Program-made: the position numbers and the translations under genes
Notes under the pieces: model-generated
Databases searched by the model: none
Told to the model about the DNA's origin: nothing
The model's input: the letters and a program-made list of their open reading frames with translations, nothing else
DNA from: Glycocaulis profundi
GTDB taxonomy: Bacteria; Pseudomonadota; Alphaproteobacteria; Caulobacterales; Maricaulaceae
Length of the DNA stretch: 64,000 bases
Direction: 5' to 3'
Assembly (NCBI GenBank): GCA_007050995.1
Contig: VJOU01000002.1
Span: 9,354 to 73,353, forward strand
In this document: piece after piece, positions 47,239 to 55,067 of the stretch
How positions within the stretch are numbered: position 1 is the stretch's first letter
Layout of the letters: every line of letters starts with the position of its first letter

Positions 47239-48891
47239 CTAGCGGTTGCGGGGCTCGGGCTGGGGGTCGGCCTCGGGCGCGTCGGTCGGACCGCGGACGC
47301 CCAGGATGGTGGCCAGATCAGCCGGCACGAGATTGTGCCGCTGCAGGCGGCGCTTGGCGTGCATCACCTCGTCGATGACCTCGTCGAGGTCGCGGCCCTC
47401 TTCGGCGGCGATCTGCTGCGGGCTGGCGCTGTAATTCGCCATGCGCAGCGCACGGCCCTGCGGCTCCTTGACCGGATCGATGTCGCCGGGCGGCGGGCCG
47501 ATCCACTCGCCGCGGACATAGGCCCCGACCTCATCCCAGAAATCCGGCGCGTTCGGCGGCAGGGCGAGGCGGCCCGCGTACCAGGCCTCCTCCATCACAC
47601 ACAGGCGGATCGGCGTGGCGAACTGCTTGGCGATCATGGCCCGCTCGACCTCGATCTCCCGCCACGCCTCGCCCTTGGACATGCGGCCCGAGGAGTAGTT
47701 GTGCCGGGTGAAATCGCCCGTGATCATCTCATAGGTCGAGCCCGCCGGACCGGCGCACTGACTGGCGATCGCATGGGCGAAGTCCGCATAGTCGTCGGTC
47801 TCGCGGCTTTCGGTGTTCCACTTCAGCTCGTCGCCGGGGAATGTGTTGATCACCTTCGACCCGGCCACCGACACGTCGCTGTCGGTGTAGAACTTCTCCC
47901 GCAGCGCCATGAGGTCCTTGGCCTCGGACTGGCCGAAGATCTCCGCCAGCATCTCCCCGCCCATGTTCGAGGTGTACTGAGCCACCACCAGCGCGTTGAT
48001 GACCTTCGAGCGCAGCTCGGCGTCGGTGTAGGCCTCGAGCGTGCGGAAGCGGCGCAGGGAGCTGACCAGATCGCCGATGCCGCGATGCTGGCCGGCGCGC
48101 TTCTTCTCGTACAGATGCACGACCCGGGGGCGGCCCCAGTCCTCGCGGGCGGGGATCGCGTCCCACGTCATCGCGCCCATGCCGATGCCCACGTCCGCCG
48201 GGTGCTGACGCCGGAAGTGATAGGTGCCGGGACGCCCGTCCTCGTCGAGTTCGATCCCTGCCCGCAGGGTGTCGCTGTCGGGGCGTCCCATCGGATTCTC
48301 GAGCAGGTCGGGATCCACCAGATGCAGGGCCGTGGAATATCGGAAGGCGTCCTCCCGCTCCCGCCAGCACAGGATGCCCACGGCTTCACCGTCGATGATC
48401 TTGTGGGTCACGGCGAGCATCAGCATCAGGTCGAAGTCGAGCTGCTCTTCCCAGTCGCAGCGGAAGACGGGGTCTTCGGCCCAGTACCGCCACTCGCGTT
48501 TCATGGAGGCGACCAGCGCGTCGTACTGGTCCCAGCCTTCCTCGGTCCGGGTGTCGATGCCCAGCGCCTCCGCGTCGGGCTGCGGCGTGAAGATCCAGCC
48601 CCAGCCCACCACCATGGCCCGCTTGCGCCGGACCACGCCGCCCGCCAGCGGATCGTTGCGGGCCGCGTCGCGGCTGCGGGCGATCGCCGTCATGCGGCCC
48701 ATCAGCCAGTCGCGGTCCGCCGAGCCCCGGGAGCCGTGCCAGCCGCCCAGCACCTGGTCGGTCAGGTCGGCGGCGCGGAAGGGCGCGCGGGCCGGGCCGT
48801 CCGCCGCCATCAGCCCCGGCGCGCCGGCGGACACGCGGCGGCTCGCGGCGGGCACCCGGTAGCGGGGTTTCGGTTCGGACGCGGTCAGCAT
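47239..48891 (-). CDS. Portal protein (lambda gpB family)
   Basis: A 550-aa portal of the lambda family: DWLMGRMTAIARSRDAARND, GGVVRRKRAMVVG, then FDLMLMLAVTHKIIDGEAVG and the long central region (FPGDELKWNTESRETDDY). It forms the dodecameric ring through which DNA is packaged. Its ATG overlaps the gpW-like stop (TGATG). Confidence 0.94.
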   Translation of the reverse strand: MLTASEPKPRYRVPAASRRVSAGAPGLMAADGPARAPFRAADLTDQVLGGWHGSRGSADRDWLMGRMTAIARSRDAARNDPLAGGVVRRKRAMVVGWGWIFTPQPDAEALGIDTRTEEGWDQYDALVASMKREWRYWAEDPVFRCDWEEQLDFDLMLMLAVTHKIIDGEAVGILCWREREDAFRYSTALHLVDPDLLENPMGRPDSDTLRAGIELDEDGRPGTYHFRRQHPADVGIGMGAMTWDAIPAREDWGRPRVVHLYEKKRAGQHRGIGDLVSSLRRFRTLEAYTDAELRSKVINALVVAQYTSNMGGEMLAEIFGQSEAKDLMALREKFYTDSDVSVAGSKVINTFPGDELKWNTESRETDDYADFAHAIASQCAGPAGSTYEMITGDFTRHNYSSGRMSKGEAWREIEVERAMIAKQFATPIRLCVMEEAWYAGRLALPPNAPDFWDEVGAYVRGEWIGPPPGDIDPVKEPQGRALRMANYSASPQQIAAEEGRDLDEVIDEVMHAKRRLQRHNLVPADLATILGVRGPTDAPEADPQPEPRNR

Positions 48892-49142
48892 CAGCTTCTC
48901 CCCAGACCGGAGGGCGTGAACGGCGCGAGCGGGCTTCGGTCGCCGGTCACCCGGGACCGCTCGACGCGCAGCCGCAGCAGCTCGCGGTCCAGCTCGGACG
49001 CCGCCCCGCGGAAATCAGACCCGAAGGACACTTCCCGGTCGCCGCGCTTGATGCTCTGCGGACGGCGGCCGAGCAGGAGGTCCTGCTTGGCCTTGCGGAC
49101 CGCGGCGATGTCCGCGTCGATGTCTTCGAGCGTGCGGCGCAT
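48891..49142 (-). CDS. gpW-like head-tail connector
   Basis: An 83-aa protein: helical N-terminus (MRRTLEDIDADIAAVRKAKQ), LLLGRRPQSIKRGDREVSF and a C-terminal helix, matching lambda gpW in size and in its place between terminase and portal. It completes the head before tail joining. The upstream extension of the frame lacks a ribosome site. Confidence 0.8.
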   Translation of the reverse strand: MRRTLEDIDADIAAVRKAKQDLLLGRRPQSIKRGDREVSFGSDFRGAASELDRELLRLRVERSRVTGDRSPLAPFTPSGLGRS

Positions 49143-49161
49143 GGCGGCCCTCCGTGGTCGA

Positions 49162-49174
49162 CGAACGGCGTTCG
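49162..49174 (+). repeat. Prophage motif CGAACGGCGTTCG, copy 7
   Basis: Centre GGC, intergenic, about 20 bp upstream of the gpW-like start codon (minus strand). Last copy with the GGC centre; those further right read GCC. Confidence 0.85.
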
Positions 49175-49335
49175 CCGGTGAATGCGTGCCGGGCTTCCCG
49201 CCATTCACGGCTTGCTCGCGCCCCGGAGAGCGACGGCCGGGGCCGTGTTGACCTTGCGGCATGGCGGGCGTGATAGCGTTTAGGGGAGCGCAGCCTGCCT
49301 GCCCGGCATGGGCCCAGGCCAGATCTCCCGGCCGT

Positions 49336-49494
49336 TCAGGCGGGGACGGGACGTCCCTTGCGCTCGTGCCGCGCGAGAGCCGCAGCGGCCCTGCGCTGAT
49401 GGCGGTTGCCGCGAGCCTCGCGCGGAGCGAGCCCGAGGCGCGGCGGGGCCTTGAGATCGGAAACCATCAGGGCCGGGGGTCGGAGCATGTCCAT
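49336..49494 (-). CDS. Small basic protein between terminase and gpW
   Basis: A 52-aa protein (MDMLRPPALMVSDLK ... NRHQRRAAAALARHERK). The basic RHQRRAA motif is familiar from short phage proteins encoded in head modules. GTGAGGA lies before the ATG at 49494, just after the terminase stop. Small size keeps confidence moderate. Confidence 0.5.
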   Translation of the reverse strand: MDMLRPPALMVSDLKAPPRLGLAPREARGNRHQRRAAAALARHERKGRPVPA

Positions 49495-49504
49495 GGTCGT
49501 GTCC

Positions 49505-51628
49505 TCACTCTTTGTTGCGGCGCGCCATGCGCGCCAGGACGTCCGCGGCGGAGGCCGCGGGATCGCGGGAGGGTGGCGGGGTGGCCGGGCGATCCGGGCG
49601 CGCGCCGCCATCGAAAAGATCGTCCTGGGCGGGGCCGGACCCGGCGAGCAGGACGGCGAGCTCGCGGGCGCGCTCCGTCCATTGCTCCTCGGTCCATGTC
49701 CCGTACCGTCCGCGGCGCGCGCCCAGGAATGCGATGCCGGCGAGCGAATAGACGTCGCAGTCAAACCAGTGGTTCGCGCCCACGGCCTTCCAGGACTGCT
49801 GCAGCACGCCTGTCTTCTTGTTGATCTCCTCGTGGAGATGCTCGGCGGTGAGCTGCTGGAAGAGGGCCTCGTCGGCCTCCGCCGGGAAGAAGCAGAAGCC
49901 CGGCGGCGGGCCGCTCTCCCCCACCTTCTCCAGCGTCCGCGCGTAGCGCCCGATCACGATGCTCTTCGCCGTCCACGTGCCGACATGCCATGTCTTCACG
50001 CCGAACCTGCGCTTGCGGCCCGTGCGGCTGACCTCCGCCTGATGGGCGCGGTCGATGATGTTCTTCTTCCAGCCCGGGTCGCCCACGAGGACCTTGGCGA
50101 CGGGATTGCGCCGGACCCACTGATGCACGGCGTCGGTGTTGTACCGGCCATCCACGCCGATGAAGTCGAAGGGCACGCAGACCCCGTTCGGCATCGGCGC
50201 GCCGCGCTCGGCGATGGCGGACAGCTTCGGCCATGCGCCCCGGCCCCCGTCGGCGGTCTCGCCCGCGGCGAACCCCCAGTCGAGATACCAGCCGCGTTCT
50301 TCCTCGTCATAGCCCTTGATGAGCCAGTACAGGCCGTCCCGCTGGACATCGACCGACAGCGTGAAGACCAGCGGGCCATGCGCGCCGTCGCCCTTGTGGA
50401 AGTCCGGCTGGCGACGGGCGGCGAGGGCTTCCCAGTCCGGCGTCTCCGTCTTGAGGTCGAAGGCCCGGCCGAGCTTGGTGTTCAGAAAGGTCTTCTCGCG
50501 CTCGGGATCGCCCCCGATCTCGGCCTCCTCCTCGGCCAGGACGTTCCAGTTCGCGTACCGGTTCATGAAGCCGGTGATGTCGAAGCCGGGCCTGTGCGCC
50601 CACGCCCCCATTTCGCGGTCTTTCCACTCGCGGGCCTCGGCGTCCGTCCTGATCGTCTTCGGCGGCTTCACGCCGTCGATGGGCCGCGTCGGGATCCACA
50701 TGCCCCGCGCGAGCATGTCGCGCTTGTCGCTGGGCTCGTGGATCGTTCCGCACTCGCTGCAGACCACGTGCGCGTTGAACGGGGCCTCGGCGGCCTTCCT
50801 GACGTCCTCCCAGTCCCAGTCATGCCGGGCTTCGCAGCCGATGCATCCGCTGTACCAGCGCCGCCTGTCGCTCGCCTGGTAGCGCCGCGTGATCTCGCAG
50901 GTCCGCAGGATCAGCGGCGTGGACACGTCGAACAGCTTCGCGATGCCGAGATCCATGCAGATCGCGATGCGGTTGTCTGACAGCTTGATCGGGTGGCCCT
51001 CGCCGCCCGCGTTGTCGGTCCAGCCGGAGATGTCGTCTCGGACCATGATCTGGATCGTGTGCTGGCGCAGCGTGTTCGGGCTCTCCGCCCCGGCCAGCAT
51101 GATGAAGGACCCGTTGCGGAACTTGATGTCCTGAGACGTCGAGCCGCCCGTCGACCGGTCGCGCCGGGGCACGACGGAGCCGCCCTGATCCGGGCTGAGG
51201 GCTGGGCTGGCGTCGACCAGCGGCCAGAACTTCTTTTCCGCCCAGCGCTTGGACTGGTCGATCGTCGGCTGGATCATCATCGCCGGGGCGGTCTGATTGG
51301 TCAGGATCGCGGCCAGCATGATGTCGGCGACCACCGTGCCGCCGCTCTGGGCGCACTTCTTCACGACCACGTGCTGGGCCGGGTAGTCGGGGCTGAGGGT
51401 GAAGAGGATCTCGCGCAGATAGGGCGAGGTGGAGTGGCGGAACGGCCCCGGGGCGGGCGTGCCCTCGGCAAACTTGATGTTGTTGTCCTGCTCGGGCCAG
51501 AGCGAACAGTCCAGCGGCGGCGGTATGTCCAGCGCGTCGAGCGCCGCATCCTCGACCTGCCGGACCGCTTCCTCGAGCCGGGCGACGGCATCGGGTTCCC
51601 ACTCGCGCCAGAGGCATCCGTCAGGCAT
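49505..51628 (-). CDS. Terminase large subunit (GpA family)
   Basis: A 707-aa packaging motor of the lambda gpA family. The Walker A-like region is KKCAQSGGTVVADIM, the motif CIGCEARHDW...CSECG is a zinc ribbon, and the nuclease half includes LSVDVQRDGLYWL, DFIGVDGRYNTDAV and VKTWHVGTW. It cuts concatemers, presumably at a cos site near the small-subunit gene, and pumps DNA into the procapsid. Confidence 0.95.
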   Translation of the reverse strand: MPDGCLWREWEPDAVARLEEAVRQVEDAALDALDIPPPLDCSLWPEQDNNIKFAEGTPAPGPFRHSTSPYLREILFTLSPDYPAQHVVVKKCAQSGGTVVADIMLAAILTNQTAPAMMIQPTIDQSKRWAEKKFWPLVDASPALSPDQGGSVVPRRDRSTGGSTSQDIKFRNGSFIMLAGAESPNTLRQHTIQIMVRDDISGWTDNAGGEGHPIKLSDNRIAICMDLGIAKLFDVSTPLILRTCEITRRYQASDRRRWYSGCIGCEARHDWDWEDVRKAAEAPFNAHVVCSECGTIHEPSDKRDMLARGMWIPTRPIDGVKPPKTIRTDAEAREWKDREMGAWAHRPGFDITGFMNRYANWNVLAEEEAEIGGDPEREKTFLNTKLGRAFDLKTETPDWEALAARRQPDFHKGDGAHGPLVFTLSVDVQRDGLYWLIKGYDEEERGWYLDWGFAAGETADGGRGAWPKLSAIAERGAPMPNGVCVPFDFIGVDGRYNTDAVHQWVRRNPVAKVLVGDPGWKKNIIDRAHQAEVSRTGRKRRFGVKTWHVGTWTAKSIVIGRYARTLEKVGESGPPPGFCFFPAEADEALFQQLTAEHLHEEINKKTGVLQQSWKAVGANHWFDCDVYSLAGIAFLGARRGRYGTWTEEQWTERARELAVLLAGSGPAQDDLFDGGARPDRPATPPPSRDPAASAADVLARMARRNKE

Positions 51629-52367
51629 GGGCGGGCTTCTGGACCTGCGCGCGCTCCTCCTTCAGCGCCGCCCGGCCTTCCGCGATGAACTCGGCGAGGA
51701 TCTCCCGGAGGGCGGCCTCGATCGCGCTGCGGGCGCGGGCGGGGTCTTCAGGGTTCGCCTTGTCGGCCGCCGCGCGGGGGATGCGCATGATCGCCTTGCG
51801 CAGCTCGGCCATCCGGGCGGCCTCGCGCTGCCTCGCGAGGTCGGCGGGCACGAGCATGCCGATCTGCTCCTGCCACTCCCGCTCCTCCTGGAAGCGCTTG
51901 AGCCTCTGGATGCGCGCCTTGTCCTCGGCCACCGACACCTGCAGCGGGTCGCGCGGATCCAAGGCGGGCTCGTCGGCGGAGTCATCCTCGTTGGGTGCGA
52001 CTGCAGGCGCGGCGGGCCGGGGCGCGGCGGTTGGGCTGTCGCGCCCCTCCTGGGCGGGGAACAGGTCCGCCGCGACGCCGCCGGACTTTCCAACGGCAAG
52101 CGGCGCGGCGGGGGCCGCGAGCGCGGGCGTGTCGCGCTTCAGCGGGTTCTGGTGGTCATGGCGGGCGCGGTCGCTGGCGGCCACGTCCACGAGCTTCGTG
52201 CCGGTGGCCGGGCACCGCACCCAGACGATCAGCCCGGCGTCGTTCCAGTTCTTCGCCGTCTGGCGGCTCTTGCCCAGGGCGGTGGCGTACTGGCCTGCGA
52301 ACTTCACGTAGGCGGCGCGGCCGTCGGAGAGCGCGGGGGCGTCGAGCAGCGGGAACGCATCGGTCAT
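51621..52367 (-). CDS. Terminase small subunit
   Basis: A 248-aa protein that overlaps the large-subunit start by 8 bp. Residues 15-60 form a winged-helix-like DNA-binding domain (YVKFAGQYATALGKSRQTAKNW, described by VKFAGQ and GKSRQTAKNWNDAGL), resembling Nu1-type small subunits; a linker is followed by a helical C-terminus (EEREWQEQIGMLVPADLAR) that would contact the large subunit. Position makes the assignment firm. Confidence 0.8.
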   Translation of the reverse strand: MTDAFPLLDAPALSDGRAAYVKFAGQYATALGKSRQTAKNWNDAGLIVWVRCPATGTKLVDVAASDRARHDHQNPLKRDTPALAAPAAPLAVGKSGGVAADLFPAQEGRDSPTAAPRPAAPAVAPNEDDSADEPALDPRDPLQVSVAEDKARIQRLKRFQEEREWQEQIGMLVPADLARQREAARMAELRKAIMRIPRAAADKANPEDPARARSAIEAALREILAEFIAEGRAALKEERAQVQKPAHA

Positions 52368-52670
52368 GTCGGCCGCCCTCCTCGCTGAAGGGCAGACGGG
52401 GAGCGTGGGCGTCAAGCCCGAGGCGTCAACCCGTCAACCATCTGAAAAACCTGTGTGTCTGGCGAACTATCGCGCTCAGCCGCCCCGTTTACGCTTTTGG
52501 GCCAGGGAGGACCCGCTCGCGAGCGGTCGCCCGGCCTCGCGGCGGCGGCGCAAGTGACTGATTTTGCTGAGATTTCGGCAACGAAAAGCCCGGCGCGTTT
52601 CCGGGCCGGGCTTCGCGAGGCGCACCATCGCCTCATGACGAAAAGGGGTACGCGCAAATGGGTATTTGCG
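52368..52670. other. Intergenic region upstream of terminase; candidate cos/late promoter
   Basis: 303 bp without a gene. On the minus strand TTGACG occurs three times within 28 bp (52410-52415, 52424-52429 and 52432-52437 on the plus strand as CGTCAA). A perfect 14-bp palindrome CCGCTCGCGAGCGG lies at 52513-52526, and a terminator at 52581-52613. In lambda the cos site adjoins the small-subunit gene, so terminase binding repeats and a nicking dyad are plausible here. Alternatively TTGACG copies are -35 boxes of the late promoter. Confidence 0.4.
52578..52613 (-). terminator. Terminator of the early/replication operon
   Basis: AAGCCCGGC (52586-52594) pairs with GCCGGGCTT (52605-52613); on the minus strand the stem is followed by TTTTCGTT. 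It separates the early operon from the terminase genes. Confidence 0.75.
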
Positions 52671-53321
52671 TCAATAGGCGAGTTGACGGCGAAGCCCCCG
52701 AGCGGCCCCGAGAAAGAGCTGATAGCGCGCTCCGATCACGTATTCCTTGTGAGAAATCGGGCAGATAGCCTTCATGCAGAAATTCTCCAGCGGCTGGTCG
52801 AGGATCACCACCCAGTCCAGCACGGACGCCTGGTCGGGATCGTTCAGCCCCGCCCGCAGCCTTTTCCGCTCCCGCTCCGATTCGGCCGCCCGGCCATAGC
52901 GCCAGCCGATGTCCCCGCCGCCGCCGCCGTCCACGCGGATGCGCTCGGGGTCCACGGCGGCCAGGCCGACGCGGGTTTCCATCCACAGGCCGTGATAGTG
53001 GGCCAGCGCCGCCAGCTCGCCACGTTCGAGGATGGCGGCCCGGCGGCGGCTGGGCACGGCCATGTCCCCGATCTGCCGGGTGGGGGCCAGCGCCCGCAGG
53101 TGCTTGCCATCCCGGATCAGGCCGCGGGCCAGCGCCTGCCACGGGTCCATGTCCGCGGTGTCCGGCCTGCGGGCCAGATCCTTGCGCACCACCTTGAGCG
53201 CGTCCCGCCGCGCCCGCGCCGCCTCGGCCTCGGTCGCGTCGGCGGGCCGGGCCTTCTCCGCCCGCTGGGCCTGCGCCGCCTCCCGGCTCGCCTGCCGCCT
53301 GTCCTCGCTCCACGCCGTCAT
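52671..53321 (-). CDS. Hypothetical protein, end of early operon
   Basis: A 216-aa protein. The first 60 residues are a charged helix rich in Ala/Arg/Glu; the centre has WQALARGLIRDGKHLRAL and GELAALAHYHGLWMETRVG. The C-terminal third (DQASVLDWVVILDQPLENFC ... IGARYQLFLGAARGL) resembles the late-gene activator-like tail proteins seen before terminases, but I cannot name a family. Start overlaps the stop of the initiator-like gene (ATGA). Confidence 0.6.
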   Translation of the reverse strand: MTAWSEDRRQASREAAQAQRAEKARPADATEAEAARARRDALKVVRKDLARRPDTADMDPWQALARGLIRDGKHLRALAPTRQIGDMAVPSRRRAAILERGELAALAHYHGLWMETRVGLAAVDPERIRVDGGGGGDIGWRYGRAAESERERKRLRAGLNDPDQASVLDWVVILDQPLENFCMKAICPISHKEYVIGARYQLFLGAARGLRRQLAY

Positions 53322-54310
53322 CGCCGCACCTCGCATTGCTCGTGTTCGGCGCGGATCGTCTCCACGCCCAGTTCCGTCAGCAGCCCGCCGAACCGCTCCC
53401 ACAGGCCCCAGGCCGTGGACCGCGTCGGCGCGATCAGCCGCCCGTCCGCCACCCGGCAGCGGACGAAGTGATCCCGCCACGCGTCCGGTCCGGCCCGCGC
53501 CTTGATGAAATCCCGGAACCGCTCCGGGGTCAGGGACGGCTCAGGCGCGCCATCGCCTGCGCCCCCGTCCGCCCTCGCCGAGCCCTCGCGGACGTCGCCG
53601 CCGCCATCGGCCTCTGCGCTCTGGCGAACGCCGTTCGCGCCATCGCCATGCCCCTCGCCCCCGTCCTCGCCGGAACGGCCAGGGCCGGACGCGCAGCGCC
53701 CGTCAGGGTCTGCGCAGGCCGGACGGCCGGGCTCGCCGCCGGATAAGGGGGAAGGGGGTTTATCGTTAGAATCAGTCGTTACTGCTGTCGCCGCAGCGCG
53801 GACACCCGGTGTCCGCGAGCTGGCGGACTCCCCGGTGTCCGCGTTTGAAGACACCATGGTGTCCGCGTTCGCGGACTCCCCCGGTGTCCGCGTTTGCGGA
53901 CACCCCTCCCCATCCGGAAGGTGCGCGGTGGAGCCCCAGGACCGCTTCTTAAGCGTCTGTCGCTGCGCCCGGAATTCGCTCAGCGTGATGGCGGGCGGCG
54001 TCCCCGGCTCGCGTTCGCCCTGATAGTCGGTCAGCACCTTGTAGCGGCATGGCTTGTCATCGCCCGCCTCACGGTCGACCAGCACCCAGCCGAGCCATTC
54101 CAGCACCGCCACGGCGTCATTCACCCGCTGCCTGCGGAAGCCGCAGCGCTTGGCCAGCACCTCCTGCTTGGTCCCTCTGGGCGTCCAGCCGCGCTTGTCC
54201 GTGAACGAGCCGATGGCGTTCAGGATGCGCAGGTCTGAATCCTTCATCAGCCCGGCGATCACGTCCTCGATCGCGCCGGCGGGGATGATGGAATAGCGCG
54301 GACCGCTCAT
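53318..54310 (-). CDS. Replication initiator-like winged-helix protein
   Basis: A 330-aa protein. The N-terminal about 95 residues form a winged helix (LMKDSDLRILNAIGSF, TKQEVLAKRCGFRRQRVNDAV, LEWLGWVLVDREA), as in phage replication proteins. A low-complexity linker (residues 130-255) is encoded by the iteron DNA, and the C-terminal domain (ERFRDFIKARAGPDAWRDHF) is short and folded. Organisation resembles lambda gpO: DNA-binding N-terminus, iterons inside the gene, C-terminus for helicase recruitment. Confidence 0.7.
   Translation of the reverse strand: MSGPRYSIIPAGAIEDVIAGLMKDSDLRILNAIGSFTDKRGWTPRGTKQEVLAKRCGFRRQRVNDAVAVLEWLGWVLVDREAGDDKPCRYKVLTDYQGEREPGTPPAITLSEFRAQRQTLKKRSWGSTAHLPDGEGCPQTRTPGESANADTMVSSNADTGESASSRTPGVRAAATAVTTDSNDKPPSPLSGGEPGRPACADPDGRCASGPGRSGEDGGEGHGDGANGVRQSAEADGGGDVREGSARADGGAGDGAPEPSLTPERFRDFIKARAGPDAWRDHFVRCRVADGRLIAPTRSTAWGLWERFGGLLTELGVETIRAEHEQCEVRR
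53624..53638 (-). repeat. Prophage motif, copy 8 (reversed)
   Basis: GCGAACGCCGTTCGC on the plus strand, that is the same motif read on the minus strand. Inside the initiator-like gene, about 170 bp from the iterons; first copy with reversed polarity. Confidence 0.85.
53797..53904. repeat. Iteron array, candidate replication origin
   Basis: GGTGTCCGCG occurs at 53808, 53834, 53858 and 53883 (spacing 26, 24, 25 bp). Most copies are the right half of a dyad: 10-bp arms around one base at 53797-53817, GACACCATGGTGTC at 53850-53863, and 9-bp arms with a GTTT loop at 53883-53904. An AT-richer stretch (53758-53790) adjoins. Such an array in an initiator gene is the lambda origin layout. Confidence 0.7.
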
Positions 54311-54398
54311 GGGGCCTCCGTTGGGTCGGGGGTGGTCTTTTCAGGCGAAATAAGCGCCCGCAGGGCGCACGTATTGGCTTGCGCCGCCGGGCCCGGCT

Positions 54399-54413
54399 CG
54401 CTAGGGGCTAGCG
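54399..54413. promoter_or_regulatory. Inverted repeat before the 95-aa plus-strand gene
   Basis: CGCTAG-GGG-CTAGCG, a perfect 6-bp inverted repeat a few bases before the ribosome site; either an operator or a leader hairpin. Confidence 0.4.
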
Positions 54414-54429
54414 CACAGGAGAAAGCGCG

Positions 54430-54717
54430 ATGGACGACACGCCCGGCGAAGCCGTTGAAGAATGCCGCAGGGCCCTCGAAACCCTGCTGTTCCACGGGGC
54501 CGACATCGCCCAGACCGTCCTCGGCCGGGGCGGTCGTCCCGGCACGATCGTCCTCGCGCTTCACGACGCGGACGATGCCCTCCTCGAGGCCCTCGACGAG
54601 GCCACCAGGAGCGCATGGCGCGACGCCCTCGAAGAGGCGTTGAGCCGCCTTTCCCCGTCGGATCGGAAGATCGCGGAGGCCGATCTGGCGGCGCGGAAGG
54701 CCGAGGGAAACGACTGA
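54430..54717 (+). CDS. Plus-strand small hypothetical protein
   Basis: A 95-aa acidic helical protein (AVEECRRALETLLFHGADIA ... TRSAWRDALEEALSRLSPSD). CAGGAGAAAG precedes the ATG. It runs against the early operon, between two minus-strand genes with no overlap, so it occupies its own transcription unit. It does not carry the CAACCCAGAGG leader of the other plus-strand genes. No family recognised. Confidence 0.6.
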   Translation: MDDTPGEAVEECRRALETLLFHGADIAQTVLGRGGRPGTIVLALHDADDALLEALDEATRSAWRDALEEALSRLSPSDRKIAEADLAARKAEGND

Positions 54718-54722
54718 CGCCA

Positions 54723-55067
54723 TCACCCCCTCCCCGCCAGCTCGGCCCGCCAGCGCGCGAACTCGCGCACGCCGTCCCAGGCCTTCACCTGCCGCTCATA
54801 GACGGGCATCAGGTCGGGGACCGGCCTGCCCTCGGCATCGAGCACGGGCCGCCCGTCCGCGGTCCTCAGGGGCCGTCGCTGGGGCTCGCCGATGAACGTC
54901 ACGCAGCCATAAGGATTGATGCCACGCCGGATCAGGGCGGCGTCCGTCTCCAGCACGGCGGCGTCCACGGCCTGCAGCCAGCTTTCGCCCAGGCTGTTGC
55001 GGGTCACCGTGAAGGTCCGCACGGCGGCGGGGATGTCGGGAGCCGGAGCCCAGTCAGGGGCCTTCAT
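54723..55067 (-). CDS. Hypothetical early protein
   Basis: A 114-aa protein (VRTFTVTRNSLGESWLQAVD ... INPYGCVTFIGEPQRRPL). Start overlaps the helicase stop by 4 bp. The GCVTFIGEP segment is compatible with a small single-strand binding or regulatory protein, but no family is recognised. Confidence 0.55.
   Translation of the reverse strand: MKAPDWAPAPDIPAAVRTFTVTRNSLGESWLQAVDAAVLETDAALIRRGINPYGCVTFIGEPQRRPLRTADGRPVLDAEGRPVPDLMPVYERQVKAWDGVREFARWRAELAGRG

Noticed and set aside
43297-49251. Plus-strand open frame of 1984 codons across the head genes
   Set aside because: It is antisense to six well-supported head genes; long antisense frames are common in GC-rich codon use. The translation is low-complexity and no ribosome site is present.
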